A stretch of 15,298 nt of DNA from Lentisphaerota bacterium (GCA_012511845.1 JAAZFF010000042.1:1-15298), one strand, 5' to 3'; counted from the first letter of the stretch, positions 1 to 6,150 are shown. The notes: a model not told the origin generated them from the sequence alone. Translations and numbers: made by a program.

Positions 1-1
1 A

Positions 2-1882
2 GCTATTTACCTCACAGAAACTGAACCGTGTTTTATTGATGCTCCAGAAGTCACTCTTACTTCTACCGGTTATCTCTTCTCTGTGGAGCTGGTTAATGGA
101 CAAGGCGATCTTTATGCGGTTTTTGGTACACCTGGAAATTACGAAAGCACCAATTTAATTGCTTCCGGTATCTCGGCACCTTATGCTGCAAAAGTGATTT
201 TAGATATACCTACCAATACCGCTTTTGCTGTAGCAGGCTACAGTCAGAATGAGTTCGGAGAAACTGCATTGATTGAACAAGCTGGCGAAGAAATTTATTT
301 TTCCGGTGAAGTGAGATTGGAATTTATACAAAATGCATGCGAAGAGAACTATGTTCAGGGAATAGTCCGGGTACATCGGGAAGATATTCCCGAATCAACA
401 CGCCTGCCATTGGTTGTAAATTTTTCTGCAATCGAAGGTACTGCTATTGAAGGCGCGCATTACGAACCGCTTTCCGGTAATGTGGTGATACCTTCAGATG
501 CTGCTTTTGCCGATATTTTTGTAATTCCTATTTTTGACGCAACAACTTCAACGGACACAAAACTGGATATCGTACTGGAGGAAGGTAACTACTTTATCGG
601 CTCTGATTCAACAGTTGCAATAGTCATTGAAAACTCCGACCCGCCGACAGACAAAAATGTCTGGATCGGTAGCGGCAATGCCTCTGAAGCTACCAACTGG
701 ACACAAGGTGTCCCAACCTCTGACTCAGATATTCTGCTTTCCATCTTTTCTTCTGCTGATATGGTTTGGGATGCCGGTGTTAATGGGTTGCCTGATTCTG
801 TGGCTACCTGGACTCAGGATGAGGAATATTCTGGGACTGTTTCTATACGAACCACTTATCCTGAATACGATGTTGGCTTTACTAATTTTATAATTACGGG
901 TGACGCAGACATTGCAGGCGGTATTCTCGCTCCGGTTTCACACGGCACTTCTAAAGAACAACGATTTCGTTTGATGGTAACTGTAGGCGGGAATTTTTTC
1001 GTCGGTTCTCAGGCGACCATTTCAGCTTCCGGAAAAGGGCGTTACACTGATTTCGGGAATTGGAAAAATAGTGCACCTCATGGAGGAAACTCAAGTGCCG
1101 CAGCATTCTCTGCTTTTGGCTCTATCCGTACTCCCGTTAGTACTGGATGGGGGTCTTGTGCGGGCACAGGCGGGTCTCGTGTGAGCAATGGCGGAGGAGC
1201 CATAAAAATTAATGTGTCAGGCGATTTTATAAACAATGGTACTATATCTACCGATGGCGGCATCAATCATGAGGCGGCAGGTGCCGGCGGTTCAATATTT
1301 ATTAAAGCTGCGAACATCCTCGGTACAGGGAGCTTCTCTGCAAAAGGCACTCGGGGAACGAAGTCAGATGGATGTTCTGCCGCTGGAGCCGGTGGTCGGA
1401 TTTCTTTAAATTGTACCGGTATTAATGAAATTCCGATTGAGCGCATTGATGCAAGCGGAATCCGCGAAGGCTGGAATACCCGCACAGGTGCCGGCACAAT
1501 TTATATGCAATCTGCCGAATCCAGGGTTGTATATGTCAAAAATTATCAAAACACAAATAATGAGATAACCACCCCGATTCCCGCTGAGGATGATCCCGAT
1601 AACTGGGGACATGCTGCAGATACCGATCTTGAAGGTTCTATATGTGCCCACATATACGTCAGTCGCGATCTACGCATCGGCAATATAACAATTGACGCAA
1701 CATCCGACCTTGATTTAGCCGGCCATACTGTACGCTGCGATAGTTTAACCATAGACGATCAGTCTTTCGCACCCGGTATTTATGGAGCAAATGATTTTTC
1801 TTCTGGAATTTTAGATTCTTCTGAAAAGCTGGATGGTCGCATCATTATTATCAGTCACGGAACCTTTTTACAGGTCAGATAA
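2..1882 (+). CDS. Large secreted/surface protein, 3' part (Calx-beta domain plus glycine-rich beta region)
   Basis: The frame is open from base 2 with no stop, so the gene begins left of the window. A GTG at 83 is only an internal valine, and about 626 residues are visible. Around nt 290-645 is a Calx-beta-like domain (strand-rich, with 'EGTAIEGAHY' and an acidic 'DIVLEEG' segment). At about 656-740 comes a 'VWIGSGNAS..TNW..G.PTSDSD' unit, the W-G-G...NW...G.P pattern that recurs in autotransporter-associated beta-strand proteins. Nt 1065-1420 are glycine- and alanine-rich ('GGNSSAAA', 'GAGGSIFIKAA', 'GAGGRISL'), as in beta-helical passengers. The C-terminus has the 'LDLAGHTV..DSLTI......PGIY' unit that often closes such repeats. 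There is no beta-barrel and no obvious sorting signal. Role inferred: extracellular or adhesin-like. No catalytic site was recognised. Confidence 0.8.
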   Translation, partial: AIYLTETEPCFIDAPEVTLTSTGYLFSVELVNGQGDLYAVFGTPGNYESTNLIASGISAPYAAKVILDIPTNTAFAVAGYSQNEFGETALIEQAGEEIYFSGEVRLEFIQNACEENYVQGIVRVHREDIPESTRLPLVVNFSAIEGTAIEGAHYEPLSGNVVIPSDAAFADIFVIPIFDATTSTDTKLDIVLEEGNYFIGSDSTVAIVIENSDPPTDKNVWIGSGNASEATNWTQGVPTSDSDILLSIFSSADMVWDAGVNGLPDSVATWTQDEEYSGTVSIRTTYPEYDVGFTNFIITGDADIAGGILAPVSHGTSKEQRFRLMVTVGGNFFVGSQATISASGKGRYTDFGNWKNSAPHGGNSSAAAFSAFGSIRTPVSTGWGSCAGTGGSRVSNGGGAIKINVSGDFINNGTISTDGGINHEAAGAGGSIFIKAANILGTGSFSAKGTRGTKSDGCSAAGAGGRISLNCTGINEIPIERIDASGIREGWNTRTGAGTIYMQSAESRVVYVKNYQNTNNEITTPIPAEDDPDNWGHAADTDLEGSICAHIYVSRDLRIGNITIDATSDLDLAGHTVRCDSLTIDDQSFAPGIYGANDFSSGILDSSEKLDGRIIIISHGTFLQVR

Positions 1883-1964
1883 AGTCTTCGGCAATAAAAA
1901 CAGTCGAACAAGTACCGGACAGAAGCAATATGTCCCACTTAACTGCGTTATTGGGTTTAAGTAA

Positions 1965-3326
1965 TTAGCGGCCAGCCAGCACCTTGAGGTATTCAGGAAT
2001 CAAACTGCTTGCGTAATAGGGTATGTTGATCAGGCGATAGCTGACTCCTTCAAAGGTAACATCGTGGCTGGCAGGAACCCCGGCATAGAGTCGTACCGCT
2101 ATAGGGACATTACTGAGACGTACAAACTGATGCAAAGAACGCAGTTTGCCAGCAGCTCCTGACTTTGCTTCGACTGGCACTACACCGAGCTCTGTTGTAA
2201 GCACAAAGTCAAGTTCAGCCTGCGCTAGTGCTTTATCACGAACCCAAAAGCAGAGTTGGAAATTATTACGTGTAACTGAGGCTTTCAGCTCCTGTCCAAT
2301 AACTTGTTCAATCAAGCGACCACGGTAAACATCTGATAAATCCTGTATGCCTACCAGGTTACTCTGTAAACCTGCCTGATGGTTTGCCAGTCCCACATCC
2401 AGAAAGTGAAGCCTTGGAGCTTTGCGCTGGTTCGGCATAAGTGGTACATCCAAAGCAGTAGTCGGGTAAACAAGTTCCAGTAGCATGGCACGCTCCAGTG
2501 TGCGTAGTGCCTCACCTGCTTCGCGCGAACGATAGTTAGAACCTCCAAAGCCCTGAAAGGTAATCCGTGAGCCAGCTTTGTAGGGTGCACTCTCAAGAGT
2601 ATGCAGCAGAACACGGCGCATGGTTTCATTGCGTCCGTATTTGGGTATGTCATCACGGAAAGCGGTAAACAGATCAGCATAAACCTGATTAACAGCGTCA
2701 AGATTACCACCAGTTGAAACGTAGCGTGTAACCGCTTCCGGCATTCCCCCAATCAAGGCGTACTGATTAAAGCGCTTGAGCAGCAAGTCATGCGCATAAA
2801 GCGGCGCAGGAATAGTATGGAGTGCATCACGCAACGAGCTATCACCGGCTGCATGAAGAAATTCGGCAAAGTTCATAGGACGCATATATAGAAACTCTAC
2901 CCGCCCTACAGGAAAAGAGATAGCAGCAGCTGACAAAGCAACCTCCAATAGCGAGCCAGCGGCAATCAAGTGGATGTCAGGTCGTTCCTCATAAAAGAAA
3001 CGCAACATTGCGACAGCTTCCGGCACCTCTTGAATTTCATCAATAAACAGCAGTAAAGGATCATCGCCTGTGGGAGTGCGACACTCCAGAAGAGCACGAT
3101 CAACAACCTCGTTTACGCTCATGCCGCTTTTGAAAATAGAGGCGTGAGATGGACGCTCAAGATTGAGCTCCATAAAGCGACATTTAATCTTCGTCGCAAA
3201 ACTACGCACCAGCGATGTTTTGCCAACTTGCCTAGCACCCCGTATAACCAGGGGCTTGCGTGTAGAAGAGTTGTGCCAAGCCAGCAGATCATTCAGTGCT
3301 TTGCGTTTGAAAAAGTATTTTATCAC
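1965..3326 (-). CDS. AAA ATPase with DUF4143 C-terminal domain
   Basis: This is a 453-residue protein if started at the GTG at 3326. Walker A is GARQVGKT (about residues 30-37) and Walker B is LLLFIDE (about 91-97), followed by sensor-like 'LIAAGSLLEVAL' and 'GRVEFLYMRPMNFAEFL', both typical of the AAA_14/DUF4143 family. The C-terminal part carries 'ELDFVL....VPVEAKSG', a D...ExK arrangement resembling PD-(D/E)xK nucleases, as reported for DUF4143. Members are abundant in accessory regions and their biochemical role is poorly defined. The frame is open 37 codons further, to an ATG at 3437, but a good promoter (3360-3388) lies inside that extension and family members usually begin 'MIK(R/Y)...KRKAL', so I prefer the GTG. 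No clear Shine-Dalgarno is seen. A fossil of a second copy lies at 6026-6150. Confidence 0.88.
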   Translation of the reverse strand: MIKYFFKRKALNDLLAWHNSSTRKPLVIRGARQVGKTSLVRSFATKIKCRFMELNLERPSHASIFKSGMSVNEVVDRALLECRTPTGDDPLLLFIDEIQEVPEAVAMLRFFYEERPDIHLIAAGSLLEVALSAAAISFPVGRVEFLYMRPMNFAEFLHAAGDSSLRDALHTIPAPLYAHDLLLKRFNQYALIGGMPEAVTRYVSTGGNLDAVNQVYADLFTAFRDDIPKYGRNETMRRVLLHTLESAPYKAGSRITFQGFGGSNYRSREAGEALRTLERAMLLELVYPTTALDVPLMPNQRKAPRLHFLDVGLANHQAGLQSNLVGIQDLSDVYRGRLIEQVIGQELKASVTRNNFQLCFWVRDKALAQAELDFVLTTELGVVPVEAKSGAAGKLRSLHQFVRLSNVPIAVRLYAGVPASHDVTFEGVSYRLINIPYYASSLIPEYLKVLAGR

Positions 3327-3356
3327 AAAGTAAGCCCATTTTTGTTGAAATAATGT

Positions 3357-3388
3357 ATTATAATAAGACCATTTTCCAATAAAGTCAA
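3357..3388 (-). promoter_or_regulatory. Sigma-70-type promoter of the DUF4143 ATPase gene
   Basis: On the minus strand, TTGACT (3388-3383), a 17-nt spacer, then TATTAT (3365-3360). An overlapping TATAAT lies at 3362-3357 with a 20-nt spacer. Predicted transcription starts near 3353, about 27 nt upstream of the GTG at 3326. It lies within the longest possible reading frame, which argues against the ATG at 3437 as the start. Confidence 0.6.
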
Positions 3389-3508
3389 TGGCTATTGCAT
3401 TGCCAGCAGCAATTCTAGTTATGACAGCAATGGCCATATATTAAACACTCCCTGGTACACGGCTTGGCACAGCCGCACCCTCCATTTTATTGATAAACCC
3501 TTAATTTC

Positions 3509-3559
3509 GGTACTGGAAGGCAAACCTGTGGTGAGCCGCAGGCGGTTTGTGGCAGTACC
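3509..3559. repeat. 51-nt nested inverted repeat (hairpin) in intergenic DNA
   Basis: GGTACTG (3509-3515) pairs with CAGTACC (3553-3559), CAAACC (3521-3526) with GGTTTG (3544-3549), and an inner CCTGTGG/CCGCAGG pair (one G-T wobble) closes on a TGAG loop. A smaller CGGCT...AGCCG hairpin is at 3460-3475. There is no T-run, so it is not a standard terminator. It could be a REP/MITE-like palindrome or a structured RNA between the divergent ATPase and nucleotidyltransferase genes. Confidence 0.55.
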
Positions 3560-3609
3560 TCTTTGAATATTTAGAATTGCTGGGTCACGCTGGATTACAC
3601 ACTGTGATA

Positions 3610-3638
3610 TTGTATATGATGCTGAAAAAGTGTAAAAT
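3610..3638 (+). promoter_or_regulatory. Putative promoter of the nucleotidyltransferase gene (leaderless)
   Basis: TTGTAT (3610-3615), a 17-nt spacer, TAAAAT (3633-3638). The ATG follows 6 nt after the -10 box and there is no usable Shine-Dalgarno sequence, so transcription would begin at or next to the start codon. Confidence 0.4.
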
Positions 3639-3644
3639 GCAGGC

Positions 3645-4247
3645 ATGATTCAACTTGATGAAATATTGCAAGATATTGAAGCGACTTCCGACCTGCTGGA
3701 GCGTGGCGTCAAACTAGCTGGAGCGGTATCAAAAGTTTTTGCAGATGCCGGTCATGAATTGGTTGTAGTCGGTGGCTCTGCTGTAGAGATATATACTGAA
3801 GGGGCGTATATGTCAGGAGATATAGATTTTTGCCGCCGCAACCTTGCCCCAATACCCCTGCGTCAGGCTCAGGACATCATGTCTTTGCTTGGAGCAACAG
3901 GCGGACCTCGCAGCTGGAAAGTGGCTGGACTCTATATTGATCTGCTTGGGCTGCTTGAAAATGAGTCACTGGCACCCTGCCGAACTATTGATACCCCATA
4001 CGGTCCTGTAACAGTCATGCCCCCTGAATTAGTCCTGGTTGAACGTGCTTTATCAGCGTTTTATCCTCAGGTCAGTCAAGATGCCCGTGATGTTGCTCAG
4101 AAAATGCTGGTGGCTTGTATCAGCGGGTGTACACCGGTTGATTGGGAAGAAATTGACCGTTTGGCAAGCCTGCCTGAATTCAATATTAAGGATGAGCTTG
4201 CACTCCTTAAAAAGGAGACGGAGGATGAACTCAAAAAAAACAATTAA
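3645..4247 (+). CDS. MNT-type nucleotidyltransferase-fold protein (toxin-antitoxin-like)
   Basis: This 200-residue protein has the minimal nucleotidyltransferase signature: 'VVVGGSAV' (GGS at 43-45), thirteen residues, then 'GDIDF' with D59 and D61 as likely metal ligands. D99 in 'LYIDLLG' is a candidate third acidic residue. The fold is shared by AbiEii, MNT antitoxins and DUF6036-like proteins, which transfer NMPs to RNA or protein targets or act as antitoxins. Here the target is unknown. The C-terminal half is helical and ends in a charged tail. A small basic protein starts inside its last codons (23-nt overlap), so the two are translated from one message. No HEPN partner is adjacent. The assignment to the fold is solid; a toxin or antitoxin role is inference. 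Confidence 0.8.
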   Translation: MIQLDEILQDIEATSDLLERGVKLAGAVSKVFADAGHELVVVGGSAVEIYTEGAYMSGDIDFCRRNLAPIPLRQAQDIMSLLGATGGPRSWKVAGLYIDLLGLLENESLAPCRTIDTPYGPVTVMPPELVLVERALSAFYPQVSQDARDVAQKMLVACISGCTPVDWEEIDRLASLPEFNIKDELALLKKETEDELKKNN

Positions 4248-4449
4248 AATCCATTGGACGTGGGAGGAGTGGTTGCTTAGCCGCAAGGCAAGAAAAGAAG
4301 CTACCGCTAAAATTGGTCCATCAGTAACTCGCCGTAAGAAGAGTTCTTCTGATAAGCGTTTGCGCGCTGCCTTTGATGGTGAGCGTGGTCCGAAATTTGA
4401 CAATAAAGCTGCTGGCATCGCAAGCACTGCAACTGACAGCAAAGACTAA
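4225..4449 (+). CDS. Small basic protein (74 aa) coupled to the nucleotidyltransferase
   Basis: The same frame is open from 4039, but the real start is most likely the ATG at 4225. AAGGAG (4212-4217) lies 7 nt upstream, and everything before it merely shadows the upstream gene. The product is 74 residues, begins MNSKKTIKIHWTWEEWL, and is rich in Lys/Arg through the middle ('SRKARKEATAKIG', 'TRRKKSSSDKRLR'). The C-terminus looks disordered (Ala/Thr/Ser/Asp). No signal peptide, membrane segment or known domain is seen. The overlap with the preceding gene (4225-4247) implies translational coupling. I do not recognise a family; a nucleic-acid-binding partner or antitoxin of the nucleotidyltransferase is plausible but unproven. 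Confidence 0.65.
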   Translation: MNSKKTIKIHWTWEEWLLSRKARKEATAKIGPSVTRRKKSSSDKRLRAAFDGERGPKFDNKAAGIASTATDSKD

Positions 4450-4740
4450 AACAAGTCAGCAAACTATTCAATCTATTCGAGTCTATCTTTGTCCCGGCGT
4501 AGTTAGCAGACGCAGCCGAATCGTATTCATTTGTAGTTAAACATCAATGGCAGTACAGCCACACAGCCTGTTGCGCCCTTCTCCCTTCGTATCTTTGCTT
4601 CTTTGTGTGAGATTTTTCCTCATCAGTAGAGCTGTTCCCGCTCGTCCGGAGCCAGTGTAGCATTATACCTCAGAATGTTTGATTACATCACACACTTGTT
4701 CGGTATGACAATACAACAATCCCGTTCTATGAAAAGTGAG
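4450..4740. other. Intergenic stretch with no gene recognised
   Basis: No supportable coding frame on either strand. It contains a pyrimidine-rich, degenerate 8-9 bp tandem pattern at about 4584-4616 (TTCGTATC / TTTGCTTC / TTTGTGTG then AGATTTTT). No promoter or terminator is convincing here. Confidence 0.4.
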
Positions 4741-4748
4741 GTGCAATA

Positions 4749-4829
4749 GCCCGGCAAGCCGGGCAGTGGTCAGTGGGCAGAGGTTAGTTCTTAGGCATCG
4801 TAGACTGTAAAACAGGCATTCTTGCCTGT
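4749..4829. repeat. REP-like palindrome pair
   Basis: GCCCGGC-AA-GCCGGGC (about 4749-4764) is a perfect 7-bp stem with a 2-nt loop. About 50 bp on, ACAGGCA-TTCT-TGCCTGT (4812-4829) is a second perfect 7-bp stem. Read on the minus strand, the second is followed by TTTA and lies 30 nt after the stop at 4859, so it might also act as a weak terminator for the small minus-strand ORFs. The sequences resemble dispersed intergenic palindromes, but copy number cannot be judged from one window. Confidence 0.45.
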
Positions 4830-4858
4830 CCCGCCTGTTGAGCAAGGTGGGGCGAGGT

Positions 4859-5011
4859 TCACCGGCGCAGGAGTTTTTTTAAGGAGTCGTAAGAGACCAG
4901 CTCCAGATCTCGCTGTTTTTCAAGGAAGGGAAGTACATCTTCATGCGCCTGCTGCCAGTTGTGCGTCGCCAGGTGCTCCAGCACTTGAGTGCGCCAATTC
5001 TGAGAGGTCAT
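4859..5011 (-). CDS. Small protein (50 aa), likely middle gene of an AbiEi-type operon
   Basis: This short frame begins at ATG 5011 and ends TGA 4859. A GGGAG Shine-Dalgarno lies about 6 nt before the ATG, within the end of the preceding tiny ORF; that ORF's stop and this start overlap as TAATG. The product begins MTSQNWRTQVLEHL and contains 'NWQQAHEDVLPFLE' and 'LELVSYDSLKKLL'. It looks like a compact helical protein of about normal length for a small ORF I recall between AbiEi-family antitoxin and AbiEii nucleotidyltransferase genes; that resemblance is from memory. No nucleotidyltransferase follows on this strand, only palindromes, so the operon seems to have lost its 3' gene. It could be intact but orphaned. 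Confidence 0.5.
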   Translation of the reverse strand: MTSQNWRTQVLEHLATHNWQQAHEDVLPFLEKQRDLELVSYDSLKKLLRR

Positions 5012-5094
5012 TACTTCTCCCTGCCAGCCAACAGCAATCCGAAACTGAAAACAGGCTCATTTGAAACCAAATCAACTAATTCTTCGAAATTCAT
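5011..5094 (-). pseudogene. N-terminal remnant of an AbiEi-family antitoxin gene
   Basis: A 27-codon frame runs from ATG 5094 to TAA 5011. It begins MNFEELVDLVSNEPVF and continues 'FGLLLAG', which matches, as I recall it, the start of AbiEi-type (type IV toxin-antitoxin) winged-helix antitoxins, normally around 200 residues. After 'LLLAG' only REK and a stop follow, joined directly to the next small gene, so the body of the gene appears deleted. A weak promoter (TTGAAT, 18 nt, TGATAA) ends about 9 nt before the ATG, with no Shine-Dalgarno. It could alternatively be a leader peptide for the 50-aa gene. Confidence 0.45.
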
Positions 5095-5130
5095 TGCGCT
5101 AACTTATCATTTTTGTTTAATTAACGCATT

Positions 5131-5152
5131 CAAAATCGGATGACAGATTTTG
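5131..5152. repeat. Inverted repeat downstream of vapC
   Basis: CAAAATC (5131-5137), an 8-nt loop, GATTTTG (5146-5152): a perfect 7-bp AT-rich stem about 35 bp past the vapC stop. There is no T-run, so termination is doubtful. It separates vapBC from the AbiEi remnant on the same strand. Confidence 0.35.
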
Positions 5153-5186
5153 TATAGTACCGCAAAAGCAAAGGGAAGCGCATGTT

Positions 5187-5594
5187 TCAGCTCCGCCATG
5201 TTGCAGGCGATACGGCATCAGCATGCAAGATTAACTCTTTGTCCCAGGTTATCAGATGTGTCTTTGTCTGTTTCGCAACTGCCAGATAGAGAGCATCTGC
5301 CGCACATAACAGGTTCTGTGCCCCCAGCATTATCGCTCTATTTATCAAAGTTGAATCACATTCAACCAGCTTTAATATCGGTATCTTGCGCATAAATGCC
5401 ACAACGTTACGACCATTGACATCACTCTGTGTACGACGTGCAACGGCACAGCCAACTTCAACCAGTACAAAACTCGGAGCGTACACAACTGTATGTTTTG
5501 AAGCTATGCCTTTCCAAAATTCAACGGAAGCTTCATGCAACGCATCGGAACTGTCCAGCACGGAAACCCAGACACAGGCATCGACTGTAATCAT
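5187..5594 (-). CDS. vapC: VapC-family PIN-domain ribonuclease toxin
   Basis: A 135-residue PIN-domain protein, normal length for VapC. The acidic metal-binding set is present: D5 in 'ITVDACVWV', E46 in 'FVLVEVGCA', D100 in 'CAADALYLAVA', and D118 in 'LITWDKEL'. PIN toxins cleave RNA (often tRNA or rRNA loops) in a Mg-dependent way and are held inactive by the cognate antitoxin. The ATG overlaps the stop of the upstream antitoxin gene as ATGA (5591-5594), the classic coupled arrangement. All catalytic residues are intact and there is no frameshift, so the toxin is probably functional. The RNA target cannot be predicted. Confidence 0.92.
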   Translation of the reverse strand: MITVDACVWVSVLDSSDALHEASVEFWKGIASKHTVVYAPSFVLVEVGCAVARRTQSDVNGRNVVAFMRKIPILKLVECDSTLINRAIMLGAQNLLCAADALYLAVAKQTKTHLITWDKELILHADAVSPATWRS

Positions 5595-5869
5595 TTGATA
5601 CTCTTTATATCAAGACGACTGCGATCTTCCTCAACTATAGCCCGGGCGGTTGGACCGTTTTTGGGCTCAGTGATGACCAGCGACATCATTTCGTCAAGCC
5701 ACTGCGAACTGTTTTGCGTATCGCTACTGTTTTGCGGCTGCGCCAACCACTGCTGATAGAGGGCTATTGTAACCTCACGTACATGCAGCCCCTCCATGGC
5801 GCTTTTGGCCTTTACCTGCCGATAAAGTTCATCCGGCAACTCAATAGTTGTTTTGATGGTTCTTTTCAT
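5591..5869 (-). CDS. vapB: VapB-type ribbon-helix-helix antitoxin
   Basis: A 92-residue protein starting MKRTIKTTIELPDELYRQV, a short basic beta strand followed by 'PDELYRQVKAKSAMEGLHV' and 'TIALYQQWL', the ribbon-helix-helix pattern. The N-terminus would bind DNA as a dimer; the C-terminal tail (about residues 45-92) would wrap around and neutralise VapC. It lies directly upstream of and overlaps vapC by 4 nt, which makes the pairing clear. Autoregulation is likely, because a 7-bp direct repeat overlaps the promoter just upstream. The start lacks a Shine-Dalgarno sequence. Confidence 0.85.
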   Translation of the reverse strand: MKRTIKTTIELPDELYRQVKAKSAMEGLHVREVTIALYQQWLAQPQNSSDTQNSSQWLDEMMSLVITEPKNGPTARAIVEEDRSRLDIKSIK

Positions 5870-5875
5870 GCCGCA

Positions 5876-5910
5876 ATATTACCATATAACTGTAAATATT
5901 GTAAACTGTA
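5876..5910 (-). promoter_or_regulatory. Putative vapBC promoter with overlapping direct-repeat operator
   Basis: On the minus strand, TTTACA (5905-5900), an 18-nt spacer and TAATAT (5881-5876) end 6 nt before the vapB ATG, implying a leaderless or near-leaderless message. On the plus strand the heptamer AACTGTA occurs at 5888-5894 and again at 5904-5910, 16 bp apart, bracketing AATATT. Tandem short repeats over the promoter suit binding by a ribbon-helix-helix repressor. Confidence 0.4.
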
Positions 5911-6025
5911 TTTTATTGCATAAAAACGGTGATTTGTCCTTTTTATATTAGCGGCTCATGCACAGGAAGCGCAGCTTAGCTGCACTTTTCATGGCATACA
6001 CTTTGGTGATGGGTGAAAAAATTAG

Positions 6026-6150
6026 CTAACTGTTAGACATCACCTTGAGGTATTCAGGAATCAAGCTGCTTGCGTAGTACGGTATGTTGATAAGGCGTCC
6101 GCTATAAATAACTGCCAAGTCCTGTATGCCGATCAAGCTACTTTGCAACC
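6026..6150 (-). pseudogene. Fossil of a second DUF4143 ATPase gene
   Basis: Bases 6041-6103 match 1980-2042 (the 3' end of the intact ATPase gene) with about seven differences over 63 bp. The minus-strand frame reads '..SLIGIQDLAVIYSGRLI' then directly 'NIPYYASSLIPEYLKV' and stops at 6026. In the intact protein these blocks are 'NLVGIQDLSDVYRGRLI' and 'NIPYYASSLIPEYLKV', separated by about 90 residues. The fossil therefore carries an in-frame deletion joined at the shared 'RLI'. Upstream of about 6150 the similarity is lost and stops appear. It has diverged from the intact copy, so it came from a related, not identical, gene. Confidence 0.8.

Noticed and set aside
627..893. 88-codon frame within the surface-protein gene
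   Set aside because: Out-of-frame shadow of a long, clearly coding frame; hydrophobic by codon bias only.
1883..1964. Possible terminator (ACTTAA...TTAAGT) between the surface protein and the ATPase
   Set aside because: Only a 6-bp AT-rich stem with a 13-nt loop and no T-run; too weak to call.
3419..3646. 75-codon minus-strand frame in the ATPase-nucleotidyltransferase gap
   Set aside because: Its sequence is explained by the long hairpin and shows no family resemblance; no ribosome site.
4039..4224. N-terminal extension of the 74-aa basic protein
   Set aside because: It overlaps the nucleotidyltransferase in another frame and lacks a ribosome site; the AAGGAG before 4225 decides the start.
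4053..4442. 129-codon minus-strand frame opposite the nucleotidyltransferase pair
   Set aside because: The opposite strand has a clear enzyme motif and a good ribosome site; this frame shows no domain.
4822..5064. 80-codon plus-strand frame
   Set aside because: It is the complement of the two small minus-strand ORFs, which have a coupled TAATG and a Shine-Dalgarno; proline- and alanine-rich shadow.
5971..5983. Palindrome GCAGCTTAGCTGC
   Set aside because: A 6-bp stem with a single-base loop and no associated gene signal; within chance expectation.
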